From Tubulanus polymorphus (lineage: Eukaryota; Nemertea; Palaeonemertea; Tubulaniformes; Tubulanidae), in assembly GCF_964204645.1 (NCBI RefSeq), contig NC_134026.1:12304450-12368449 (forward strand): 64,000 bases of DNA, read 5' to 3'. Under the pieces are notes generated by a model. The model was not told where the DNA came from and did not search any database. It saw only the letters and a list, made by a program, of their open reading frames with translations. The position numbers and the translations under genes were made by a program. This document shows positions 30,481 to 41,192 of the stretch, piece by piece. Each line of letters opens with the position of its first letter. Positions within the stretch are counted from its first letter, which is position 1.

Positions 30481-31561
30481 GCTTAAGAGTTAGCTTCACA
30501 TGAAATTATGTAATCTGATTTTTAATTCTTACATTTAATATGTATTTTTGTAAATTAATAGACTTCTATCTGACGGTGCGGACACTAGATTTAGTTCTGT
30601 TTGTAATTATCTTATCTTATTACGGATATTTCTGATTCTTACAGCTTATTTTTGTATATAACTATATATCTCTGATGTTATTTAAACATCTACTCATGCT
30701 TAAAGGTTTGAAGTTCAGTTCAATGTGGTTTCTACTTCTTATCTTAACATTCATTTTTTAATATTGCAAGCCAATCTTCACAGTATATTTCTAATTCTTG
30801 CTAAGATTTAATTTTTTACAATTCAAATTAAGATGCAATTTCATAAAGGTGTACACATAAGCCTACATTCAGTGTAAGGTTAATTCTTGATGTTTGTTGA
30901 CTCTTGCTACAATTTATATTTCATTTTATTCTGTTTGATTATGTAAATAATGTAATATTTCCTTTCTAATTACATGTTATATTGACATTGTGGAGCTTCC
31001 TTTTTAAATAAACATGTTTCATTTATTTTCATACTTTCAATTGTTCATTCTTTAATTATTGATCATTCATTCTTTATAACTAATGCCTACAGGACTACAA
31101 CACTTATATTTCTTGAGCCTATTAATGTTATTGTCATATAACTTTACAAAACCACCTGTCGCAGTATATTTCCTTTTAGAAATATACCTTGTTGAAATTA
31201 TAGTGTTTAATTTCGAAATTGTTTAATGTGTTCTATAGACGTAGGTTCCCCTCCTGTTTACAGGATTATCAGTCAAAATGTTCTCAGTATTATAGTTACT
31301 TAAATAGATAACAGTATTGGCTCTGTGGCCTCCAATTTTTGTGTATATGTTTGTTTTAGAGTGTAGTCTCATTGCAATTCACTATACTCTAGTTCTCCGC
31401 TCTGCAATAATTATCTATGTATCATTTACCTGTTGAATTTCAATCAAAATAACTGAACCATTTAAATCATGTAGCTGATCTGTATGCAGTGAAAGTATCT
31501 GTTCAACACTCCTTTCTAGAATTTTACTTCTATTTTTTGAAAAAAACTAATTTAGTGTATG

Positions 31562-31714
31562 ATTTTGATAATTTTAACCTCTGGGTCCGGTTTTATAGAC
31601 TGGTATCAACTTTAACCCGGGGGTTAACTCAATTGAAAATTAATTAAGTTAGCCCCTGAGTTAAAGATAATACCAGTCTATAAAACCGGGCCCAGAGGTT
31701 AAAATTATCAAAAT
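31562..31714. mobile_element. Foldback / MITE-like palindrome
   Basis: Arms of about 65 bp (ATTTTGATAATTTTAACCTC at the left, its complement at the right) surround a short AT-rich centre. No coding capacity. The target duplication is not clear, so the superfamily is undetermined. Confidence 0.7.
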
Positions 31715-32117
31715 CCTGGAGTTTGCTTCATCAAGTGTTAGAGTATGAAATTTTAGTAAAAGTATTAGAAATTATGTGGGTTTTTTGTGCATAATAAAAT
31801 TTCAAAAAACAGCCATATGGATATAAAGTGTTGCTATTTTTGTTCAGTTTGATATAATAATTCTCGAAATCGGTGTGAAATAAATTGGAGTAATTCACTC
31901 CAAATTCCAGAATGTGGAATGACAGTGTTCATACGTATTTCAGGTTCAGATGATATATCAGGGAAAATGCCATCATCCCCATGGTCGTTAAAAAAAGACC
32001 TGAGGAACGAAGTCACAGGAAAATAGCAGTGGAAGTATTGTTCATATTTCAAGGTTAAAATGCAGAAAATGGCATCGCTGGAGCCTTTAAAAATCAAAAT
32101 TTTCTGGGGGAGGGCGG

Positions 32118-32320
32118 TGAATCACAACTTCGAACCATCATAACGCAACTACCAAAGTTCAACAGCGAAGACGACATATCAGTCGAGGAATTCTCAGACC
32201 ACTTTGAAGAAGCCCTCGAAACATTCGAGGTTCCAAATATATATAAAAAGAAATTTATTACGACTCAATTAGTCGGCGAGGTGCGGTCAGTCTATATATT
32301 CATAAGAAAAAATCTGAGTT
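32118..32320 (+). pseudogene. Gag-like retroelement fragment
   Basis: About 60 open codons (LRTIITQLPKFNSEDDISVE, FSDHFEEALETFEVPNIYKK) resemble the start of a Gag domain (L-P-x-F ... F-x-x-x-F-E). It ends without zinc knuckles. It may belong to the BEL/Pao fragment 300 bp downstream or to another LTR element. The evidence is pattern resemblance only. Confidence 0.35.
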
Positions 32321-32639
32321 GATATGATGACATACTAGGTTATGACAATAACCTAATCTCTTGTGATCTCTTGTGTAATCTCTTGTGAAGCCAGTCTTAG
32401 GCAGTCTCAATCTGTACGGAACTCACTGGAAGCTTTGCATATGATGTTTTAATGCACGTTTTATTTCATATATCAATCTCTTAAAATGAAAATTTAATTC
32501 TGTTCTGTCCACTTTATTGTTACTAAACCTGCGGTGCTGTTGTATTACTAAGGATCAAACAAGTTTATTAGGGTTTCTGCTGCTTTCGCAGCTTTGATAT
32601 GAAGCTTGTTTTGGAGCAAACCGAATAGCCCTTAAAATA

Positions 32640-33640
32640 CCAATTCCACGTGGCTTAATGGTCTGCTTGGAAGCAGGACCGTCTCTTCATAACGATGTCT
32701 TGGGTATTTTGTTGCGTTTTCGTTTAGGACAGTTTGCTGCCGTATCTGATAACGAGAAGGCTTTGCTTCAAATTGAATTGGCTGATGAAGATAAGAATTT
32801 AACCGCTTTCTCTGGTTGAAAGATGCGGGAGATCCTAACAGTGAGTTGGTGACGTACAGGTTTCGATTCGTTTTATTTGGGGCTACGTGTTCGCCGCTTA
32901 TACTTAACGCTACCGTACTGAAGCATCTGGACATGAATCCGAGCGTGACGAGTGACGTAATTAAGAGGAACGTTTACGTGGACAATGTAATCAGTAGTAT
33001 GAACAGTCAGGCGGAGTTAACTGATTTCTACAGGAATTCTCGGGAACTGTTAGGCAAAGGTGGATTTAACTTGCGTTCGTGGACGAGTAATAGTCGTGAC
33101 GTTCAGCATTTGGCGGAAATTGATTGCGTCAATGAGTAATCGTCAAAAGTAAAAGTCTTAGGTATAAAATGGGATGCAAGCGTAGGTGAAATTGAGCTGA
33201 ATTCGGTCAAATCCATTTCGGTCTATGGATCAGGATGTCGTAACTAAACGTATGATACTCAGCGATTCAGCGAAAGTTTATGATCCGTTAGGATTTATCT
33301 CGCCGGTCTTAGTGACACCGAAGTTATTGATGCAAGATCTTTTGAAATCGGGATATTATTAGGATGAACATGTACCAGACGAAATTAGATGTAGATGGAT
33401 AACCGCGGTTCATAATATTACGTCGATGCTGAACCGATCCTATCCTAGGTACTTGTTTGACACTGGAATAGACTCAATATCTAGCTACGAGCTACATGTT
33501 TCGCGGACGCCAGCGAGAAGTCGTATGGTGCTGTAGCGTATCCTGTTAAGTCAGGGCAGTCGAGTTTCCTGATGTCGAAGTCGCGCCCGTCAAACCTTTG
33601 ACAGTACCACAACTGGAACTTATCGCTGCAGTTATACACG
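32640..33640 (+). pseudogene. BEL/Pao LTR-retrotransposon polymerase fragment
   Basis: Reverse-transcriptase pieces in changing frames. GQFAAVSD (first catalytic Asp region) precedes YRFRFVLFGATCSPLILNAT and the catalytic NVYVDNVISS. Then come GGFNLRSWTSNS and the post-RT region with [20 protein letters not shown]. The pattern F-G-x-x-x-S-P-x-x-L-N with YVDN is diagnostic for BEL/Pao. Several stops and frameshifts are present. No LTRs, integrase or protease were seen, so only an internal piece survives. Confidence 0.85.
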
Positions 33641-34491
33641 ACTCTCGTAAAGATGGCGACACCGATCGATAATTTAGCCGTGACGTCATACGGTGAAAAA
33701 TACTTCCGTGTTATAATGGCGCTCGTTTCAAATATTGGTGAGTAATCAGGAGAAACATTGCGTTGTTTATCATCATTAAAGCACTCAAATCATGCATGTA
33801 AACGAATGAGAGAATCGTGAGTTTGTGCTGTTGTCCTGGCCTCAGTCCACAGGTGCCAGCACCTCCAGTAATTTTCAAAATGGCAGCTGTTGACTGGACG
33901 GAAATTTACTCTCACTTTACGGCCGATTTGCACATGGATTAAGATCGTCAGGTGAGGTGTTATAGGTATCAGACAAACTACGAATCTGTTGTGCGTCGAT
34001 TACAGCAAAAATTAGACGGATATCTTAAGAGACAATGAAATGCCAGGCAAATTACTCGTCAGTCAAATTGGCTGACGAAGATTTCATACAAAAATGACCT
34101 TCCCATTCCTGACTGTGGTTTGTGAAAATATCCGATCGTGAAACTAAACCACAGACAGGTTACTGACTAGGCCGGGCCCGGGTCGTCAGTCAGGCCGAGT
34201 CAGAGAGACAGAGTCAGTCTGAGACTGATCTATTTAGAAATCCGCGCTTGGTTGTGACGGCCTCATTTTATGACCTAGACTGGATTAATATTTAGAATCC
34301 TGAATTACATATAACATTATAGGCCTGCAGGCGTATTGTAGGTCTAATTAATACCTCTATACTTTTGAATCCTGAATTTCATCGACAGTCAGAGAGTCAT
34401 CGTAACATGAATCATCACATAAATCAATATACCCACTTCACTTTTTAGGGGATGCTGCTTCTAGCACAGCTGATCATGGATATGCTGCGGC
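33641..34491. other. Intergenic, nothing recognised
   Basis: Higher GC than the flanking Polinton DNA. No family resemblance in any frame. It ends at the Polinton terminus at 34498. Confidence 0.45.
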
Positions 34492-34497
34492 CAGCAC

Positions 34498-34788
34498 AGT
34501 AATAGGGGTAATGGGCTTTCATACCAAAGGTCGAAAGGTCGAGCTCATAAAAAATGAAAAATATGAAAATAATAATAATTTCTATTTGAATTAGTAGCGA
34601 AACTCATATAAAATGAAAAATAATTCTCACACGCTCGAATTTATTTTTCATTTTTATGAGTTTCACTCCTAATTCAAGTAGAAATTGTTATTATTTTCAT
34701 GTTTTTCATTTTTTATGAGCTCGACCTTTCGACCTTTGGTATGAAAGCCCAAAAACCTTTAGCTTGAAAGCCCATTACCCCTATTACT
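34498..34788. repeat. Palindrome at the left terminus of copy C
   Basis: The arms begin and end with AGTAATAGGGGTAATGGGC and its complement. Both carry CCAAAGGTCGAAAGGTCGAG and meet around TCTCACACGCTC. The inner arm has an extra insert of about 23 bp (AAAAACCTTTAGCTTGAAAG). Confidence 0.88.
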
Positions 34789-35021
34789 CTTAAAATAATC
34801 ATATACATGAATAACATTTAAATTGACAGATTATTCAATATAAAAGTGTAAGCTCTTATAGAATAGATATATAGATATATTTTAAACATTATTTCAATAT
34901 TCATATTTGTATGAGTTAGATTTTTAAATATTAAAAGTGTTAGTAAATTGTGATTGAAATAATACATGATATAAATCATTGAACTTCTAAAATCAATTTA
35001 GTAAAAAAATATGTATAATAA

Positions 35022-35674
35022 ATGGAATCAGAACAACTGCAAACTATCAATATTACAAATAACACTGGCGTCATAAATATATACTACAAGAAGTGTTCTA
35101 AATGTGAATTAGATAAATTAGCTTTAACAGAATTTAGTAAGCGTAAGATTAGCAAAGATGGTTTTCAATATTACTGTAAAACTTGTTTTAAACTATATAC
35201 CAAACAATACCGAGAAGATAATATAGAACATTATAATCATTATATGGCAGAATATATGAGAGAAAGATATCAAACAGATCTTAATTTTAGATTAAACAAT
35301 GCTTAAGGACTAGATTAACACAATTATTCAACAAAGAAACACATTCAGAAACACTATCTAATTTATTGGGTTGTTCAGATGAATTCTTAAAATCATGGAT
35401 AATATATCAGTTTAATGATAAAATGAATATAGATAATTATGGGGATTATTACCATATTGATCATGTGTTACCAATATCTAAATTTAACATGAATGATGAA
35501 TACAATAAAAAACTTATTTGGGGTTGGAAAAATTTAAGGCCTTTAGAAAAGAAAGAAAATATAATTAAATCTAACAAACTAGATATGAAATTATATTTAG
35601 ATCAACTTGATAAAGCAAAGACATTTGTTGAATTATGTAACTCAACACATAATGAAAAATACGTTGAATGTTAA
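35022..35674 (+). pseudogene. HNH endonuclease (copy C), one-base deletion
   Basis: Homologous to 27254-27907. The zinc ribbon (KCSKCELD) and the HNH core (YYHIDHVLPISKFN, WGWKNLRPLEKKENI) are intact, but a single base is lost near 35288 (in the stretch equivalent to RLKQCLRTRL). That splits the gene into 94 and about 102 codons. Confidence 0.88.
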
Positions 35675-36093
35675 ATGCTTAGAAAACCGGTTACTCTCGA
35701 TCTATGTCAAACTGCCTATATGCAATTGTATTAGGTTAGCTATAGGTTGTTTACAAAAACATCTGCGGCAGTTATATTCAGTTGAATGGGGTGTACCTCA
35801 TTTGAATATTGATCGAATGTGCTATTTCAGTTGAAAAGGATTAATCAATTACACCACAAAGGAACATCTGTTACAATCCAGGCAAACGTGCAGAAATAAT
35901 TAGTTTGGTCGAACGTGCGCCACGTCGGCAGTTAGAAATCAACATTCACATACATAGTACGTATTGGATATTCTCTCTCAAAACACAGTTTACAGTTCTA
36001 AATCTAAATGTAAGTTCATATATTATGAAGTAGGGAAACCTTTAAACATATTTAAGTACAGTAATTCATTTTCACGACATCTTTTAGATTAAA

Positions 36094-36558
36094 ATGGAAT
36101 ACAGAGATCAACCAGAAATTCCAAGTCAACCATCGGAAGAGGAACCAGAAACGATGGATAGTGAAACACAGGAATCAATAGAAATGGAGGATGAAAATCT
36201 CGTAATTGACGAACAAACTTCACAAAAATTACAAGAACATTTGGACTATCATCAAGAATTGGTGAAAATTCTGAGTGATGTAATACATAATAAACAATTA
36301 CCGCGCGAACTACAATTACCAAAATTACCAGCAACGCGACTTAAATTGCTGTTGGGACTCAAAGAATCGAAAACTAAGAAAATGAGTGGAGATATCAGTG
36401 CCGGTTTTGAAAGAAAACTGAGAAGAGTAGGTAGATTAATAAAATATGAAAAATTCAAAATATTAGGATTAGCATTTAGTGAAGTAGTCAGATATTTACC
36501 AGAAATTGAAGAAATGATTGGAAACAATCCAGTAATTAAAGAATTCTGGACAAAATAA
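36094..36558 (+). CDS. 154-codon accessory protein unique to copy C
   Basis: An uninterrupted frame from ATG to TAA, unlike most neighbours. Residues 9-50 are strongly acidic (SEEEPETMDSETQESIEMED). The middle is basic and leucine-rich (LPRELQLPKLPATRLKLLLG), then KLRRVGRLIKYEKFKILGLA and a helical acidic end (VVRYLPEIEEMIGNNPVIKE). No cysteine cluster, signal peptide or membrane segment is present. I recognise no family. It sits in the accessory region next to the HNH gene, where copy B has no intact gene. Base composition is less AT-rich than the core genes, so it may be a separate acquisition. Confidence 0.6.
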   Translation: MEYRDQPEIPSQPSEEEPETMDSETQESIEMEDENLVIDEQTSQKLQEHLDYHQELVKILSDVIHNKQLPRELQLPKLPATRLKLLLGLKESKTKKMSGDISAGFERKLRRVGRLIKYEKFKILGLAFSEVVRYLPEIEEMIGNNPVIKEFWTK

Positions 36559-36650
36559 TAAATTATAACACTGAAGGTCTTAGATATCAAAAAATGTAAT
36601 CTCGATTGTATATATCTGTTTTAATATTGTATTGTTTACTGTTAACTAAG

Positions 36651-36866
36651 TATTGCGCAATAACCGGTCCGATTGGACCGCTTTTCTATTGTTCTCCATT
36701 GTTCTATTATCGATGGTTGTTGACGGAAACAGCTGCTCAATATTGATTGGTTACAGTTCTATGTTTGAATGTTGTAGTTTACAGAATAAAAATATAACTG
36801 TGTATTGCGCAATAACCGGTCCGATTGGACCGCTTTTCTATTGTTCTCCATTGTTCTATTATCGAT
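36651..36866. repeat. 64-bp perfect direct repeats
   Basis: 36651-36714 and 36803-36866 are identical (starting TATTGCGCAATAACCGGTCC) and flank 88 bp. They contain the symmetrical element GGTCCGATTGGACC. They could be a tiny terminal-repeat element or a local duplication. Confidence 0.85.
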
Positions 36867-36994
36867 CGCTAAAATTTACTTAATAAATATATGTGTTTGT
36901 GAAATAATATTTCCACCAGTCGTTTCGTTGAATTGATTTTCAGTTGAGGATTTATTATCGAGGATCCGAAATGACTTATCAAAAGCAGCTAGGA

Positions 36995-37039
36995 ATGAAA
37001 AAGGATGACGTTAGTCGAAGAAATGGAAGAGGATTCTAA
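36995..37039 (+). CDS. 14-codon ORF, counterpart of the copy B small ORF
   Basis: MKKDDVSRRNGRGF then stop. It is homologous to 27988-27911, but in copy C it lies before the HNH fragment rather than before the intact HNH gene. Coding status is unproven. Confidence 0.25.
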   Translation: MKKDDVSRRNGRGF

Positions 37040-37075
37040 AATGTTAATCAATTTTAATAAAAATTTGATTTATAA

Positions 37076-37291
37076 ATGGAAAGGAATGATGATAACAATA
37101 AAAAACTTATTTGGAATTGGAAAAATTTAAGACCTCTTGAAAAGAAGGAAAATCAAATCAAATCTAATAAACTAGATTTACAGTTATATTTAGAACAGTT
37201 AACAAAGGCAAAGAAATTTATTGATCAATGGAACAATGATCCAAATAATGAACAATATGTTGAGGGATTTGATATCAAGGATCCGAAATGA
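37076..37291 (+). pseudogene. Second HNH-type C-terminal fragment (copy C)
   Basis: 71 codons covering only the end of an HNH protein (KLIWNWKNLRPLEKKENQIK ... NNEQYVEGFD). It starts right after a T/A-rich start box. It corresponds to the HNH tail found at 28130-27986 in copy B but is joined to a different 5' sequence. The repeat GGATCCGAAATGACTTATC flanks this insert (36962-36980 and 37279-37297). Confidence 0.75.
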
Positions 37292-37592
37292 CTTATCTGG
37301 ACAGTTATAATTACTGCTCCTAATAGATAAACAAAAGTAGTGAGATATCAAATAGAATTCAAATAAAATATATTAAAAATTACACATCTTCAACTAACTA
37401 GTATTAGTTATTGTTTTTTTAATATTTTCTTTTCAAAAAAGAATACTTTATATCACAAATAAAAAATACTAAAAAAACAATAACTAATTCTAAAATTCTT
37501 TACCTTTAACTAAGCTAGTATTAATCTAAAGAGATACTGGTATCATTTTATAATACTTATAATATTTTTCTTATTAAATTTCTCTAATATAA

Positions 37593-38195
37593 ATGTCAAA
37601 GAAATCGAGTAAGAATAGTATTGATATTGAAAAGACATTAGATGATTTGGGTATAAGTAATAATAAAGATACAGTTGTAACTAATTGTGCTCAAGTTAAT
37701 AACAATATTGATTATGAATACTACTTATATTGTAAACACCATCTTGAGTTACTAATTGCTGGCGGGAAATCTAAACAATTTTTAACTAAAACTATTACTT
37801 TTCAAGAATTAGATGCTATGAAACCAGATAAAGTAATAAAATATTTTAAGATTTATGAAGAAGCAAGATTAGCTAGAATAAATGATTCTATTTCAGATGG
37901 TATTGTCAAATGTTGCTCTAAGTTATGTAACCAGTTAATACCAATTGATGACGAAAATAAATTATATAGTGATTTGAAAAATGACTACTTAGTTATGACT
38001 GAATTACAAAAATGGGTTGGAGATGCTTCATTTCAATTAGGATCGGTTATGACATTAATTTCTACTGGCGTCATAACATTTTCGAATATCAAGCCTATGG
38101 AATATAAATCAGGTAAGAACGAAACAGATGTACTACAACCAAACGTCGAAACAGAAAATGAATCAGAACAAAAATTAACTAAACTAAATGAGTGA
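37593..38195 (+). CDS. Conserved protein with hydrophobic C-terminal segment (copy C), intact
   Basis: 200 codons starting MSKKSSKNSIDIEKTLDDLG. It contains YEYYLYCKHHLELLIAGGKS, KPDKVIKYFKIYEEARLARI, the Cys-rich KCCSKLCNQLIPID, and one hydrophobic segment (FQLGSVMTLISTGVITFSNI) near residue 150, followed by an acidic tail. It shows that the copy B version is frameshifted. The stop overlaps the next start as ATGAGTGA. Function is unknown; the operon-like overlap with the tail-anchored protein, integrase and ATPase genes suggests joint expression. Confidence 0.7.
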   Translation: MSKKSSKNSIDIEKTLDDLGISNNKDTVVTNCAQVNNNIDYEYYLYCKHHLELLIAGGKSKQFLTKTITFQELDAMKPDKVIKYFKIYEEARLARINDSISDGIVKCCSKLCNQLIPIDDENKLYSDLKNDYLVMTELQKWVGDASFQLGSVMTLISTGVITFSNIKPMEYKSGKNETDVLQPNVETENESEQKLTKLNE

Positions 38196-38549
38196 TGGAA
38201 AAAGGTTAGATCCGAGAAACAAATTAAATGGGCAAGAGAATTAGGTAAAAGATCTTCAGAATTAAAAAAAGCTAAGAAAAAGAAATTAACTGATATAAAT
38301 GAATCACAGACTTTATCTGATATTGATTCAAATAATAATCCATCTGATTCTTCTAATACTGGAAGTAATTATAAATTATATATTACAATTGGATTAGTAA
38401 CAGTTATTATATTATCCGGCGTAATATATAAATCAAAATTCAAATCTGATGATAAAGATGATTTCAATGATAATAAACCTATTATACCAGAAAATAAATC
38501 AAATCATAAAGCTATTGAAACTAAATCTAAATTATTATTAATGGATTAA
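38188..38549 (+). pseudogene. Short tail-anchored protein (copy C)
   Basis: It begins ATGAGTGATGG inside the upstream stop. A small deletion shifts the first codons; the rest (QIKWARELGKRSSELKKAKK once, then LYITIGLVTVIILSGVIYKS) is in another frame. It has a single basic unit where copy B has two. Confidence 0.6.
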
Positions 38550-38555
38550 AATAAA

Positions 38556-39642
38556 ATGAAAAAAGAACAATATTTAAGAGATTTATATTATAACCCAGAA
38601 AGTGAAGTATCATATTCTAACGTTTCAGAATTATGGAATAAAATTAAATCTGATAAGTAAAATATAAAATATTGTGAGTTAAAATCATGGTTACAAAATC
38701 AACCAACATATCAAATCCACAAGAAAATGGATAAAACTTATTTAACAAGAAAAGTTATGGTTTCATATATCGATCAACAATGGCAAGCAGATTTAATTGA
38801 TATGAAGAACTTAGAAGAATACAACAAAGGATATTTCTGGATATTAAATGTTATAGACATATTCAGGAGATACGCATGGTCAATTCCAATCAAAAATAAA
38901 ACTGGTATAGAAGTGACAAATGCTTTTAAATCAATATTTAAAGAAGCTATTCCAGATAAGATACAATTTGACGGAGGTAAAGAATTTTATAACAAACATT
39001 TCAAAAAACTATTATCTGATAACGATGTAGATTATTTTTCAACACACTCAGATAAAAAAGCATCTATTATAGAAAGATTTAATAAAACATTGAAAACTAG
39101 AATGTGGAAATATTTTACTGCTAATGAAACATATAAATATATCAATGTGTTAGATGATTTAGTGAAAGGTTATAATAATTCTAAACATAGTTCTATAAAT
39201 ATGAAACCTATACAAGCTAGAAAAGAAGATAATTCAGAAATAGTTTGGAAAAATTTATATGGTGCGTTTGTTAAACATGATTTTGGAGAACCTAAATTTA
39301 AAATTGGACAACACGTTAGAATATCTAAATATAGAAAAACCTTTTTATAAAGGTTATACCCCTAATTTTACAGAAGAAATATTTAAGATTAAAAAGATAA
39401 TATTAACTAAACCTTTTGTTTATAAATTAGAAGATCTAAAAGATGAAGAAATATTAGGTTATTTCTATGAACAAGAATTATCACTTGTACCAAATCCAAA
39501 TGAAATAGAATACAAAATAGAAAAAGTATTGAAAACAAAAACTCTTAAAGGAAAAAAGTATTCTTTGGTGAAATATAAAGGATACGATGATAAATTTAAT
39601 GAATGGATTTTATCTAGTAAAATTAAAAGAATAAATGAATAA
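38556..39642 (+). pseudogene. INT: Integrase with chromodomain (copy C)
   Basis: The N-terminus is broken by a stop at about 38656. The core from 38727 keeps QADLIDM, IQFDGGKEFYN and ASIIERFNKTLK. One extra T in a run near 39345 shifts the frame before the chromodomain, which reads KYSLVKYKGYDDKFNEWILS and ends at 39642. It overlaps the ATPase start by 8 bases, as in copy B. Compared with B, DEGKEF is DGGKEF, and IFSRYAW is IFRRYAW. Confidence 0.9.
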
Positions 39643-40134
39643 AGATTTATTTATATTTGAACCGCATATTATGTTAGTTACTGGTGTAACAAACTGTGGT
39701 AAAACACATTTCATATTAGATTTGTTAGAAACTATTAGTAAAGAATCATTTTGATAATATAATATTATTCTGTCCTACTTATGTAATGAATAAAACATAT
39801 AATAGAGATATAGTTAAGATAAAAAAGTTTATTATATTAGATCCTAAAACAGTAAAAGAAAATTTAGATAATTGTATAAAAATAACAATTGATACTTATA
39901 AAGGATCAAATACATTATTCATTGTAGATACCCTAATACCTGATACCCTATTAGATACCCTATTAGATACCTTAAATACTTAAAACCCCCTTTTTTAAAA
40001 TAAATATTATTTATACAATTTTCAACCAATTTCTTTTTATTTTTCAACTAATATATGAATAAGTTTGAAAATAATAAAGGTTATTTATTATTACTGAGGT
40101 TTCAATTTCCATATGAATATCAGTTTATAAAATA
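39635..40134 (+). pseudogene. ATP: Packaging ATPase (copy C), central deletion
   Basis: Walker A is present (GVTNCGKTHF), with a frameshift near 39748. Walker B is cut after LFIVD, where the sequence jumps into the AT-rich junction repeat. The C-terminal codons reappear at 40060-40134 (LLLLRFQFPYEYQFIK). Recombination between the tandem units seen intact in copy B would explain the loss. Confidence 0.85.
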
Positions 40135-40252
40135 AGATATTTTATGTATTAGATTGTATTAGATTGTATTAGATATGTATTAGATACCTTAAATGCCTTA
40201 AATACTTAAAACCCCCTTTTTTAAAATAAATATTATTTTTACAATTTTCAAC
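39930..40252. repeat. Convergent-gene junction repeats (copy C)
   Basis: Two copies of AAAACCCCCTTTTTTAAAAT with TACAATTTTCAACC, about 225 bp apart, and nested ATACCCTATTAG / AGATACCTTAAATAC runs. The same units occur in copy B at 22978-23310. Confidence 0.75.
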
Positions 40253-40287
40253 CTTTATTACTTTTTGAGTTAAATATAATTAATATC

Positions 40288-41160
40288 TTAATCACTTTCA
40301 CTATCAGACCCCCCTAACAATTTATTCAAATGCTCTATCGAATCTACTTCTAATTCTTCATTATTTTTATACTTATTCTTCACCCTTTTTACCGCATCAT
40401 CAATAGTTGTTTCATCGTTATGCTTATTCATCCAATCAAATTTATCATTATTTTCTACTTTATGTTTCATAGAATCTTTATTATCAATATCTGTAACTAT
40501 ATTTTCATTATCATCTTTATTAGTGTTTGCTCCTAATATTTCATTTATAATGTTTGATCCTAATATTTTATTAGCATCGGTTAAATCTAATTCATCTTTA
40601 TTAGGTGTTGCTAATAATAAATCTTCATATAATTCTTTACTATTTACTTTTTTATTTGAAACAAATTTTGTAACATATCTAAATGGGTGTTCTATAAATT
40701 CTCTTAAACCAACACGCTCTATTACATTAGTAATATGTACCCTTGTATTCATATGTTTATTCCAATTTGATGGAGCGTTTGAAAATTCACCTTTACAATG
40801 ATCACAATAATTTCTTTTTTCACTAAAATTTAATATTATTTCATTATTTGATGTAGAAGGTATTACATTATTTGATGTAGAAGGTATTACATTATTAGAT
40901 GTAGTAGGTATTACATTATAAGATGTAGAAGGTATTACATTATTAGATATAGAAGGTATTACATTATTATCAATTACATTACTTAAATTATCAACAACTT
41001 CACTTTTATTATTATCTATTTCTATTAGTTTTGTTTTATAAATTTTGAAAATAAGATCAAATATCAAAGCTATATTACAAGGTATTGCATAATATAAACC
41101 ATCATTATTTTCATGTGTATCGATGTATGGAATATGTTTATATACTTTACCTCCTTCCAT
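40288..41160 (-). CDS. C2H2 zinc-finger protein with VIPST repeats (copy C), intact
   Basis: 290 codons. The same layout as 22120-22941 in copy B: N-terminal KVYKHIPYIDTHENND, about five NNVIPSTS-type repeats, finger YCDHCKGEF ... HMNTRVH, EFIEHPFRYVTKFVSNKKV, and the SDSESD end. The C-terminal third differs from B, with an extra charged segment (DDAVKRVKNKYKNNEELEVD). Repeat number variation explains most of the length difference. Role unknown. Confidence 0.75.
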   Translation of the reverse strand: MEGGKVYKHIPYIDTHENNDGLYYAIPCNIALIFDLIFKIYKTKLIEIDNNKSEVVDNLSNVIDNNVIPSISNNVIPSTSYNVIPTTSNNVIPSTSNNVIPSTSNNEIILNFSEKRNYCDHCKGEFSNAPSNWNKHMNTRVHITNVIERVGLREFIEHPFRYVTKFVSNKKVNSKELYEDLLLATPNKDELDLTDANKILGSNIINEILGANTNKDDNENIVTDIDNKDSMKHKVENNDKFDWMNKHNDETTIDDAVKRVKNKYKNNEELEVDSIEHLNKLLGGSDSESD

Positions 41161-41192
41161 TTATTACATAAATTTTTATTAAAGTTAAAATT

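Noticed and set aside
34492-34497. CAGCAC as target duplication of copy C's left end
   Set aside because: The matching hexamer is not found after the right end, which carries CTCTTA instead.
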